Assembly: GCF_027172205.1 (NCBI RefSeq)
Contig: NC_070606.1
Location: 56,634,501 to 56,698,500, forward strand
Source: Podarcis raffonei
Lineage: Eukaryota; Chordata; Lepidosauria; Squamata; Lacertidae
Direction: 5' to 3'
Length of the DNA stretch: 64,000 nt
Notes under the pieces: generated by a model
Seen by the model: only the letters and a program-made list of their open reading frames with translations
Database searches by the model: none
What the model was told of the DNA's origin: nothing
Shown here: positions 53,901 through 64,000 of the stretch, one piece after another
How the letters are laid out: the number at the start of each line of letters is the position of its first letter
Numbering within the stretch: the stretch's first letter is position 1
Translations under genes and position numbers: made by a program

Positions 53901-56689
53901 AAAATAAACAATGGGCAATGCGTCAGGAAGAGTACACTTTTGAATACTAAATCCTGAGCCCAGATAAAAAGGTAAGCTGTTGCAAGGCATGGAAGCTGTG
54001 GATATTCCATAGAAATGGGCTGCTGGCTGACAAGATGGATTTAAGGTCTTATCAGGGCTCTTATCCTCTCAAGCTGTCCGTACTGTATCAGAATATAGTT
54101 TGACAGACTAAGCAAACTTTACTGCAATAAGTTAGTCTATCCTAAATAAAAACGTTTGCTTCTTGTTCATTTCATGGAGCTGAACTGTAATAGTTTAATG
54201 CACAAGGCACCCATTACGACCTACACAGAAATTAATTCCACAGTTTCATATTAGAAGGCAATAGTGTAGCCTTTTTTCACAGTGTTCCAGGAGTTAGTAT
54301 ACTCTTTTCAAATAGCTTTACTTTCTCCCTTCTGGTGTTGTGTATGGTTCACACAGTCTGGCCTTGTGGGCTCCAAAATCCATTTTGGGGCCGCATCTGT
54401 ATTATGCTAACCAAAATATCCCCAAATAGTGTGCAAGTTCTCCATAACCCTTCATCAGAGTAGGTGGTAAAATCCTCAATGGTGGGAGGAGTGAGAGAGA
54501 AAAGGGTTGGTGGGTCAAGACATTAATGTTTGTAGCTAATAAGAGTACTAAGATGAAGTGTGGGAAGAGGTGACAGATCACAAATGATTCTCTTAGTTGA
54601 TATGGAGGTTTTAGGTTGCACCAAGGTCTCCTAGGAAGGAGAAACACCTAATGGCTGGTTTCCCCCTCTCTGGAAATACAACAGCCAGTTGTGACTCAGT
54701 TTTGGCTCCATGCTTAGGTAAACCACTTTGATATTTTCTTTGTGAATTAGTTATATATAAATATTTTTATAAAGTTGAGAGCCAGACTATAAAGAAACTA
54801 GGCAGTCCTTGTCAAAACAGAGATTACTTTTAGATGGTGTGCTGGTTAGGCAAAAGTCAGAACAGCAAAAGAATTAAAACAAATCTGCATAAAATATATA
54901 CTGTATTCAGATACAGTATTTGCCTTTCCTACTACCCTTCACCCACAGGAGGACCCACTATCATCCACACAGTATGCAGAAGACAGGCACAACAGATAAC
55001 ACCAAACCTTAATGGGCAACCAAGAACCTATTTTCCAGCAGGAACAAGGTGGCTTCCACCTATATGGGGTTTTTACTTGTAGTACATGTCACTTGGTCAA
55101 TGAATTACCCCCCCCCCCAGTTTAGCTAAAGTGTTTCCTTTAACTCTTGGTTGCCCAAATGAAAGGGCTGCCTAATCCTCCAGTGAAAGTGCCAGAGAAC
55201 CACTTGCAATATAATGATTTATGAAGTTTGATCAATTATACCACTGCTGTTGTAATAAGGGCTTTGATTGGTTGACTGAACCAGGTGAGGGTAGCTAATG
55301 GGTCTTAAACCCTGAGTAAGTTAGGAACTTGTCTATCACCTGCATGTGAAGACAAGTTCCTGTGGATTGAGCAGACAAGACCAATAGCCGGTCCAGCAGT
55401 CAAGAAGGCGGTTTCACAGTTGCATACTTACATCTTGAAAATACCATTTTCTCTAACTTTAATATAGATATTACCAGTAATATAGGATCAAGTCATTGCT
55501 ATGGTATTATGTTATAAAACAAGAGTTGGTAATAAACAACTATTTTCCTGTGTTCCCGATAGCAATTCTCTAAATATTTGAAAAGCAGAATCTTTTCCAT
55601 TACAGCATTGCATTGAAAAGAAATGTTTTATTGTGTTATCAGAATCATGTCTGAGCAGAGATTTTATCAGCTAAGCTGATTATCCTGTGTTCCAAAACAC
55701 AAAATGCAACCCCTGAAATACCGCCCCTGGAATTTGGAATTCATAGAGTGGACCACCTTCAAATAAGGCTAGTTGTCCAGACTCTTTTACCTGTTATTCC
55801 TATATTTTTAAGTTATTGATTACATACAAAAATAGGTTATAAAGCATATAAAGTTTCTAGATTATAAATTATATAAAGGTTATAATGTATAAAGCATGCT
55901 AATACAAGGTTATATGAATAATAAAATAATCATAAATATTATTTAATAGTTCCCTAATATTTTCATTCTCTTGAAAATCCTATAGGTGAAAACTTTAGAG
56001 GCAAATCTGTTCCTTCAGTCAAGATAGTCATGCTTTCCCATGAAAAAGTCAGCCTACCACTATTTCTTCTGGCAACCAATCTCATCTTTGTCCTGGAATG
56101 CAAGCAGTTAACTTCTTTCTGTTCTTGGAGGTATCTATTTGGAGGCAGTAAAACACAAAACTGACCTTGTTGTTCCTGTCTGTCTCTGTTTTGAGAGACT
56201 TGTGAGAAAATTAAGGTTTGACGTATGTACACAGTCCATAGTTCATCATAGAGTTTTTCTCACATCCACTTGAGCCAGCAAGGTTATCACTTTATTAACT
56301 GGACTTGATGGGGTATGTGACAGTTCTCACGTCTTTAAACCTTTGTATTTTCACAGACTAAAGAACTAGATGAAATATGTTTTCCACTTATCCTTCTGTT
56401 TCTGTTGTTTCTTATTCATTCCAATCTTTTTCATATCTTTCCCTTTACCTGCTAAGCTCTTCTATCTTTGGTGTTCACTATTATACTTCCCCCACAATGG
56501 TGACAAAAAGTTGGATTCAAATTGACTGCTGTTATACAAGTGCTCTACCTTTTGTTTAAGGTAGGGATTAGAAACTTGTCTTCTAGAGGTTGCTGAGGTG
56601 GCTAAGATGACTGGATCTGATGGAGGATGGAATCCAGTAACAGCTATGGCTACTCCCCTGCAATGTCACTTCTGGAGGGGGGAAACATG

Positions 56690-57500
56690 TTCATAGGGGT
56701 GAGGTGGCTTGGTTTTCTGATGACACAAAATTATTTAGGGTGATAAAACAAAAAAGGATATCGAAGAGTTCCCAAAAGATATCTCCAAACTGGGGAATGG
56801 GCATTAAAATTTGAAATGTGAAAGTGAAAGCAAGTAAAGTGATGCATGTTAGGACAAATATACACTGTTGGGTTCAAAAATAGCAGTAACTGATAGCTCA
56901 ATGAAAACATTGGCCCACTGTGTGGCAGCTATGAAAAGGACAATTTCCATGTGGGGAATTGATAGGAAAGGAATAAAAAAATAAAACTGCTAATAGATTA
57001 CTTTTATTAAAATATATGGTGAGATTGCTCTAGGAATACAGTATACTATTCTGGTCACTGCACCTCAAAGAAGATATTGTACACTATATATAAGGGCAAT
57101 CAAAGTGATCAAAGGATATAGCAACTCCCTTATGAGAAAGTAGGGTAGGGAGAAGTTTTTATCCTGTTCTGTACCTGCATTATAGCAGAAGCTGAATGGT
57201 CAGGGCAGACAAAAGGAAGAATTTCACCAGGGCATAAACTATGGATTTAGCTCCTGCAATATGATGGAACTCAGTTGACTTGAAAGGCAGATTCATGGAG
57301 GATAAAGCTAAAGCTATTGTTGGCTACAAGCCAAGATGACCGTGCTCTACCACCACTGTTGGATAGGAATCACAAGTGGAGAGTACTGTTGCATTTAGGC
57401 CCTGATTGTAGGCTTCCCATAGGTATCTGGCTGGACACTGTGATAACAGGATAATGGACTAGATTAACCTTTGAGTCTGATCCATCTGGGTTCCTATTTT
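56690..57500 (+). repeat. CR1/L2-type LINE fragment, 3' part
   Basis: Earlier blocks (TTTTCTGATGACACAAAATT; GTGATGCATGTTAGGACAAA) and TACTATTCTGGTCACTGCACC correspond to the fingers-to-thumb part of CR1/L2 reverse transcriptases. The end (GATTCATGGAGGATAAAGCT to TAATGGACTAGATTAACC) is the usual 3' tail. Badly decayed and not coding. Confidence 0.65.
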
Positions 57501-58854
57501 TTTGTCTTTTACTATCTGCTCTTTCGCTTATTCTCCCCATTTTTTTGTCTCAACTTGCTTCCTCATTTCACTCTGATTCTTTTATTTTCCTTACACCTTT
57601 TGTTCTATCTCTTTCCTATGCATCATCTGTTCACACCTGCCCTTTCCTAATATATACACAAGGCTAATTCATCAACCATGCTCAGTAGGTGGAAAGACAG
57701 TTGGATCTACACACCACATTCATATTCTTTTAGTTTTCTTTCAGCAAATTGGTTTCTTAACCTAGAGTTATGTATTTATGCATTGCACTGTGATTTTCTG
57801 ACTATGCAGAACTGTTCTCTATTAATCTAGTCATAAGACTGTTAATCATACAAAGTTCTCAAAGCTTTAGTGGATTTAAGGCTACTTTATTATCCCTTTG
57901 TCCTCAATAATGCCTAATTGCTGCCGCTAATACATGCATAGTAGGATCTATGTAGGTCATTATTGAATTCCTCCCCTAGCTGAAAAAGTCAAGCTGCACA
58001 GACCTTATAAGTTGCAAGCATTCTCACTCAGCAAAAGGAACAGCCCCCTGGTGAACAGCCCTTGTCAGATACTTCCAATCCAGTTAAGAATTCAGAAAAT
58101 AAAGATGGGAAATGTGTAGGAAGAACCACTATTTCTTTTAATGCATCTAACTTTTTGGTATTAAACTGCAAAATCAAATATGTGCCACAATTTCTACCCT
58201 CTTCATCACTCCATACACTTTTCCTGCCTAACTCTTAGATAGCAAATCTGCTTTGTTGTTAAGGTGCAACAAGTCTCCTTATTGTCTGATGTTATAGCAG
58301 CCTAGCACAGCTACTATTCCTAGTTTGTGGTTAGTAGTAATTGAATGGTAGCACTTTTGACTGTTTTTGTGACTGCAAGTACATGTTATGGTTGGCCTCT
58401 TATCACCAACATCACCATCACCACCATTCTTTTTGGAAGTAAACCTAAAGACAAAACAATCCATTTGTTTTAGAAACTTGTGTGCTTTGTAGAGTCACAG
58501 CTAATGCTTCATTGATCAAAATGCATAGTTCAATGTAGATAGAACCATAATCAGACATTAGCAACTGCATTTTCTTTGCTTTCATTCACTCATGACAGTG
58601 AATTTACAGATGACATGAACTATGGAAATAGTGTTTCAAGGTTGCTAAATATTTTCTTTAAAAATAAGTGTCACATTGTGGTGGCCTATGGCTTTAAACA
58701 ACAAAGTTTCATTCACATTGTTTTGCGTTGCAAAATGATCCTCATTTTTACATTGTGTTTCAAATTAATTATTGGGAAGATTTATTTTGGTTTTAAGTGC
58801 AAGAAGCCTCATACAGTTCAAGGCAGGTAGAAATAACATTTAAAAAAACCATAA

Positions 58855-58965
58855 TGTAGCCAACCGAGTCATACTCCAAGTAGACCAATTGAAATTAAAG
58901 AACTTGACTAAATTCCATTGATAAAAATGGAACTACTCTTGAGTATGCCTCAGTTGTATGCAACC
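58855..58965. repeat. Short palindromic repeat
   Basis: The left part, GAGTCATACTCCAAGTAG, and the right part, CTACTCTTGAGTATGCCTC, are near-complementary, as in the 3711 type of element. Confidence 0.4.
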
Positions 58966-59763
58966 CATTCATTCAACAACAGTGTTTCTACCGTTCATAT
59001 CCTGTGTAAATTCATTGCTGAGATTTGACAGGTAATACGTTTATACAGTATACCACTGTCATCTCAAGTATTCACTCAAAATTTCAAACTAAGTAAGATC
59101 TAAAGACTGTGAAGATGGAATGGGGAAAATGATACTCCCAGATCTGCATTTCATATATGTTTCTTTTGATAGCTTCAAATATAAACAAGTAGCAAATCTT
59201 TTGTTTGAAAAGAAAACAAGCACAAGCCATGCCTGCTTTTCCAGCAGGTCACAGCAGGATTGTGTAACTCATTGAGTGCAATGCCAGGGATGGAACTAAT
59301 TAAGGGAAAACACTGGAGATAATGAAACTAGTCATTGTGTAATAACTGACGTTGTATTCCTGATTGTTACTAATAGTGTAATTTTGTCAGCAAGGAGGAT
59401 GGCAACTATAAATTGATGAAAAGTTTTGGACAGTGGGGTACAAAGCATTCTGTGACTGGCCTGTAGTCCTTGCCTAAATTCTGCCTCTTGTGATAAGCTT
59501 ATTTGAGGTAACATTGCAGGTTGCTTGACCCTCATTGCTGATCTCGGACTACATCTCTGTTTTCCTGTATCCAGAAGGAATGAACTCAAGCATTTGTTGC
59601 TTTCCTTTTAGCAGAGGCTAGGTGCTACATAAAATGCATGGAGCAGTTAGCACTCTTTCTAATCCTGTCATACCATCAACAATTAAAATCTTAAAACTAG
59701 GCATTATAATAAAAACTAATCAAGCTAGCATAATGTTTATGTTACACACATTTCCCCCCACAG

Positions 59764-59840
59764 ACTTGCAAACATTTGGTCAGAAGCTCTGCCTGTCTTG
59801 GGTTGATACATGGTCTTGGAGCCACGTCATTCACTTCTGA
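59764..59840 (+). other. STN1: STN1 5' UTR part of the first coding exon
   Basis: The acceptor CATTTCCCCCCACAG ends at 59763. An alternative acceptor, TTTCCTTTTAG, ends near 59612. An in-frame TGA at 59838-59840 touches the ATG, so coding cannot extend upstream. Confidence 0.5.
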
Positions 59841-59973
59841 ATGTTCACTGCAGCCACAGAATCAGAAGAAGAGGTTCCTTCATTGTTATGGGGACTGGAT
59901 CCTATCTTTTCAGCTTTTGCAAGACTGTACATTAAAGACGTACAAGAAATGAAAGAATCAAAGCAGGTTCCAG
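59841..59973 (+). CDS. STN1: STN1 coding exon 1
   Basis: 133 nt, 44 residues plus one base, [18 protein letters not shown] to EMKESKQVP. Donor G|GTGAGT. An in-frame stop lies directly before the ATG. Confidence 0.94.
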
Positions 59974-62900
59974 GTGAGTTATGAGATTGCTATGATATGT
60001 ATAACATCACTGGTTTTAATGAAAAGCCTAGCATTACTGTGCTATGTTCTGACAATCTGGCTCCAGATAAAAACTTTTCTCTCCCTTCTGTGCCTGAAAG
60101 AAGCTCTGAGGATAGATAAAACAGCAAAAGAAAATGAGATAATCTGTATATTCCAAGTTCCTCAATAAATCCAACCTTTTCTTGAGTTTCCTGGCCTTGA
60201 TCTGCCACCTTACCTTGCCCAGCAGGATAGGGAATAGAATGGTGGATGCAATGTGTACCACCATCAAGAGGAGTGTCCCTTCTCTTATGGATATGCTTGA
60301 ATCTGCCTCCACCCCATCCCATGTAGCATGAAGCCATTGGATTGGGGAAAGAAGAGGGGAGAAATTCAGTCCCTGGAATTATCAGTATGTCATTGGGAGG
60401 GAGTGACCCATCAGGCTTATCTCTCAAAGTGGCTATACTAGTACAACTAGCTGCAGACAGGAGGGAGAGGTCGTGATAAAGGCGCTGAGGGAGTGTCAGA
60501 AGGATCCCAACAGCCTCGATGAGCTTGCAGCTGGCGACTCGGAGCTGCGCCTCAGTCTATATCCTTAGTAACATAACCATACTCGCACTGTACTTCAACC
60601 AGAGCTCTTTTTCCACTACTTGTCAGCTCATCTCTCACATGATTATTACCAGGGCAGCTTGACCAGACAAACTGCCCTGGCTGGAAACAGCTATAATTTT
60701 TTACCATTATTTTTGCTTAGTCTGATCCAATTTAAGACTCATCAACTATTCCTTTATGCAAGAATGTAAGATTTTCATGAATAATAAAAAGCAACTAAAA
60801 GATCAGTCCCAAGCTACCTTGAAAGAGATAAATGGGCAATATTTGTTAAACAGAACTGGAAATCAAGACAGAGCATATTGCTTCCAAAAATGCTTAAGGG
60901 AAAAGGTGTGGTGAATTGTGATATGCAGAAACCAAAGAATTTAACAAAAGGCTTTTTAGAAAATGTCTTTTCTTTTAAAAGATGTTGAATTAAAAGCCAT
61001 GGCTGAACATTCCTCAGCATGTTCCTTACAGACCTTACCTACCCTCATTTATTAAAACTGAAATTTCTTGTTTGCTTGGCAAACTCCAGTTTCCCTTAGT
61101 AAACTCTTCATCTGTTTCACCCTTTGGTAGTTAAAATCTCCATGCTGGTTCCTGAGACTCCTACAGCATCATTTCTCAGCCTACTGGTTGCAAAGTCTGA
61201 GAAAGTGGGGCATGGCCTTTTTAAATAAACTGAAAATAATTACTGGTACTGCCTTTAATCATTAACTGGCATGATGAACACCTCTTACAACTTGTTGCTT
61301 TGTTGACATATTATAATGTTGTATTGACACTTTTGGCCAAATGTCAGAATGCCACTCCCAACCTAGTGGGGGGCAAATTTGTCACACACCCCTTTCCTAA
61401 GAAGCCTTGAGTGGTTTTTCCTGGAAGAGGCGTTAGGGAAGGTGCATGGGGCTTTCTAGCCCTATAGCAAACAGGCAGGCATTAGAATTTATAAGCCAGG
61501 CATCACCTCAGTCTATTCTCCTTCTTTACTTCGCTGAAATAAGACTATATGTACCTTATGTATCAATAATGATCTCCTCCTTTCATAGGTATATTCTTTT
61601 ACAACAGGCATCCAGTAAGGCAGGTGGATATTCTTGGAACTGTGGTTCTGATCAAAGAACGAGATGCCTATTATACTTATGGAGGTAAGAAATTCTTATT
61701 CCTGCTAGCTCTTAAATTTCTCCATTCTCATTAGCCTTTACTGCCTTCTTAAATTAGGTTTGCTTTTATATATGGTATAGCAACAACAACAACCATCTGG
61801 AGGTTTCTGATCAGTCTGCAAGGGGAGAACCCCATGCACCCCGATCTGGAAGAGACCAAGGTATATAGGGTTGAGGGAAGGTCTGATTGCTTCACTAAAT
61901 GGCAAAACGGGGGAACCAGATGAGAGTTGGCAGAAAGTACCCCTGGCAACTGCTGCATCCTGTAAGACGCTTTAGGAATGCCCCAAGCTGTGAAACTGTT
62001 CCTTCAGTGGGAATGTTCACTTTCATTGACAACTTCCACAACCTTGACCGGGACAGATGGTGGTAATGAGAGAGATAGATGGGGTTCCAAGAGCATGCTA
62101 ACAATGGTATAGCCTTTTGAATGTCCCAGCGCAGAGAGTGAGATGCTAGGTGCATAATTTTCTGTTCCTGGTAAGAAATGCTGGTGTAGTTCTTAGCATG
62201 GTTGCCTTGTACGGTTCTTTGGTACAAAGACAGAGGCTATGCTTTCCTCAGCCACCCCTCCCTTCACTGCCAACTCTTTCCAAGTTCACACCAGTGAACT
62301 TAGGAGAAGGACTACCCTCCTTGCGTCTATGGTTGTCTTTCTCCTCATGTTCAAACTGTTCCCAGTTTCATTCTTGGGCATCTTGCCAAGCTGCCCCTCC
62401 CTGACCTTCTCTCAGCTGCAGTCAGGCTGACTCGCCCAAAATAAATCGTAACTTCCATTTGCATTTTCCAGTTCAAAAGCAAGGCTCTGCCAGCTGGGGA
62501 TCTAATTGGCTAGTATTGCATCAGCTGGATCATGTGCTTGAGTTTAGAGAGGCATGATGCACTCCTTTTTGAGAAGCAAAGCTGCATAAAGGAAGAAATG
62601 TGGATTGTTGTCTTGTTTCTGCGCTGAAAAACGGGAATTTGTTTACACTTACATACTTAAAAGGGGCTGCTTGTTTTATACTCTCTTAAACTCTCTTAAG
62701 TAAGGCCAGTGGTCCCTCAGACTGAGTATCCTGTTGCTGAAAGGACTTAAAAGGAAAATGACAAGCATGTAGGTCAATAATGCGAGAAGTCTCCCAAATG
62801 TGGCAGAGGGGCTTGGATAGAATTTATGAATGACCAGCTCCTTGTGAATATCTGGTACCAAAAGTTGACAACTCACTGTGAGGATATCTAAGGCCTTTTC

Positions 62901-63684
62901 TGCCTTCGTTCATCCTCCCTTGGTGATCTCAGTTCAAGCTGCAGCGAATACCAGAAGTTGTGCTGTCCCTGGTCAACAGTGTATGTATCAAATAGCAAGC
63001 ATTCTTGCCCTTATATCAATTTCAGGAGACAAATGTTAGATGTTTCAAGAAAGATCATTTACATAGCATATGCATTTGTGCAGTCAGTGGTGTAGAAAGG
63101 GTTGGGAGTGTGTTAGGCACTGTTAAAAATAAAAACCTGCCTCTTTATATATCATTAAGATAGATTGCCAATAGCGTTAATCCAACATAGGGAAGGTAGC
63201 CTGTCCAGCCTCTACAACAGTAGTCCATGGAACAGTCATTTTCCTCTTTCCTTCACACCCCCATAACCCAGCTTAGTCGCAGAAAGTGCGTCTGTCTGTC
63301 TTTGACCCTCATCTCCATCTTTTCACTATCCAGACTATTCCCTCAACACCACTAGGAAAAAAATTGCTGTAGGGGAGAATTTCAGAAAATGAGTTATGCT
63401 GTGTTTTTGACTTTTGAATAGTTTGTCAGTCACATTTAGTCTGTTGATTTGCTGCAGCAGGAAATTGGCACAGGTAAAATGGATGGGAGAGCTTTGAGAA
63501 AGATTTTGCTTCTCTGGTACAAACAAAAAGGCTGTTGCTAAGCAAAAATGTTTGTGGTGTGTGTTCTATAAACTCCCACCAAACTGATTAAAATTGCTAT
63601 CCTACTGTCTAGTGGATGACGGCACAGGAGTTATAAGCTGCACCTGCTGGAAAAACCCTTTGGCACAGCAGAAATCTTTGTCAG
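59841..63684 (+). CDS. STN1: CST complex subunit STN1, N-terminal part (three coding exons)
   Basis: STN1 (OBFC1) is the OB-fold subunit of the CTC1-STN1-TEN1 complex, which binds single-stranded DNA, caps telomeres and promotes polymerase-alpha fill-in in the nucleus. Exons 59841-59973, 61589-61684 and 63613-63684 join in phase to 100 codons: [18 protein letters not shown], then [24 protein letters not shown] and [15 protein letters not shown]. Human begins MQPGSSRCEEETPSLLWG, with the same length to PSLLWG, supporting this ATG. The segment is the first half of the OB fold. Human is about 368 residues; the rest lies past 64000. The Kozak context is weak (T at -3). Confidence 0.95.
59974..61588 (+). 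other. STN1: STN1 intron after coding exon 1
   Basis: 1.6 kb intron. Frames at 59990-60427 (-) have no recognisable domain. No repeat confidently assigned. Confidence 0.8.
61589..61684 (+). CDS. STN1: STN1 coding exon 2
   Basis: 96 nt. Completes Gly45 and encodes [16 protein letters not shown] to RDAYYTYG. Acceptor CCTTTCATAG, donor G|GTAAGA. Aligns with human VFLYNGHPIKQVDVLG. Confidence 0.96.
61685..63612 (+). other. STN1: STN1 intron after coding exon 2
   Basis: 1.9 kb intron. Overlapping frames at 61895-62430 on both strands show no domains and I treat them as chance. No repeat confidently assigned. Confidence 0.75.
63613..63684 (+). CDS. STN1: STN1 coding exon 3
   Basis: 72 nt. Completes Val77 and encodes [18 protein letters not shown] to SLS plus one base. 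Acceptor TACTGTCTAG, donor G|GTAACT. Aligns with human DDSTGVINCICWKK. Confidence 0.95.
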
Positions 63685-64000
63685 GTAACTTTCCACTTCG
63701 TATCTGCTTTCCTTTTAGCTTTTTCAGAATATATTCTATACTTTATTAGTGAGGGTTATTTTCAGGTGTTTGCACCATTTCCCTGTTCATTTTTATATTG
63801 TTTTACAGTGACTTGATAAAAGAGCAGTGCTGAGGTCCATTCATTCATAACAGATGGGTCTGTTGTTTCAGTTCAGGACACTTGGCTTGAAGAGCCTTCT
63901 TACTGTAGTTCCCAATGCAACTTTTCCATTTTGTTTAAAGTGATGTTTTCCAATTAGAGCTAAATTAAAGGAGTGTTTTCCGATAGGAGCTAAATGATCT
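63685..64000 (+). other. STN1: STN1 intron, continues past the window
   Basis: Non-coding sequence after donor GTAACT. Near the end a short block repeats: TAGAGCTAAATTAAAGGAGT resembles TAGGAGCTAAATGATC. No exon seen. Confidence 0.7.

Larger units (their letters stand above)
53481..59763 (+). other. STN1: Region between the island and STN1 coding start (probable STN1 first intron)
   Basis: Mostly AT-rich non-coding DNA. It includes a poly-C run (55108-55118), a LINE-tail fragment near 53815-53900 (ACTGCCACAAGATATGGTTG), a CR1/L2-like LINE (56690-57500) and a small palindromic repeat (58855-58965). No coding exon found. Confidence 0.5.

Overview
This is a vertebrate nuclear locus from a squamate reptile, most likely a lizard. 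It has split genes with GT-AG introns. It also has tRNA-derived squamate SINEs ending in a CCCTTTACCTTTA tail, CR1 and L1 LINE fragments, and hAT- and Tigger-like DNA elements. Species and family cannot be fixed from the sequence alone. Gene content and order match human 10q24-q25 (COL17A1, SLK, STN1).

Layout. At 1-2.8 kb lie the last exons and 3' UTR of COL17A1 (collagen XVII) on the + strand. At 2.8-8.5 kb is a repeat-bearing spacer, part of which is probably SLK 3' UTR. From 9161 to 51701 on the - strand is SLK, the Ste20-like kinase. I assembled it from 19 coding exons, all with consistent phase, into 1,265 codons. It has an intact kinase domain, a long acidic linker and a C-terminal coiled coil. 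At about 52.6-53.5 kb is a CpG-rich promoter island. From it, or near it, STN1 runs on the + strand. Its first three coding exons (59841, 61589 and 63613) are present, and the gene continues beyond the window. COL17A1 and SLK are tail to tail; SLK and STN1 are head to head.

The genes do not form a pathway. COL17A1 is a hemidesmosomal adhesion collagen, SLK is a cytoskeletal kinase, and STN1 is a telomere-capping and replication factor in the CST complex. Any link between SLK and STN1 would come from the promoter island they may share.

The most informative signals beyond gene identity are in SLK. Four UGCAUG (RBFOX) hexamers lie within 250 nt upstream of the 93-nt cassette exon 13. There is a GC-AG intron inside the kinase domain and a NAGNAG acceptor at exon 9. 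Among repeats there is a three-level nested insertion (3711-4356), an L1 with a perfect 15-bp target duplication, a SINE with a perfect 14-bp duplication, and a hAT element with an 8-bp duplication. I found no CRISPR array, no operon-like cassette and no convincing undescribed protein system.
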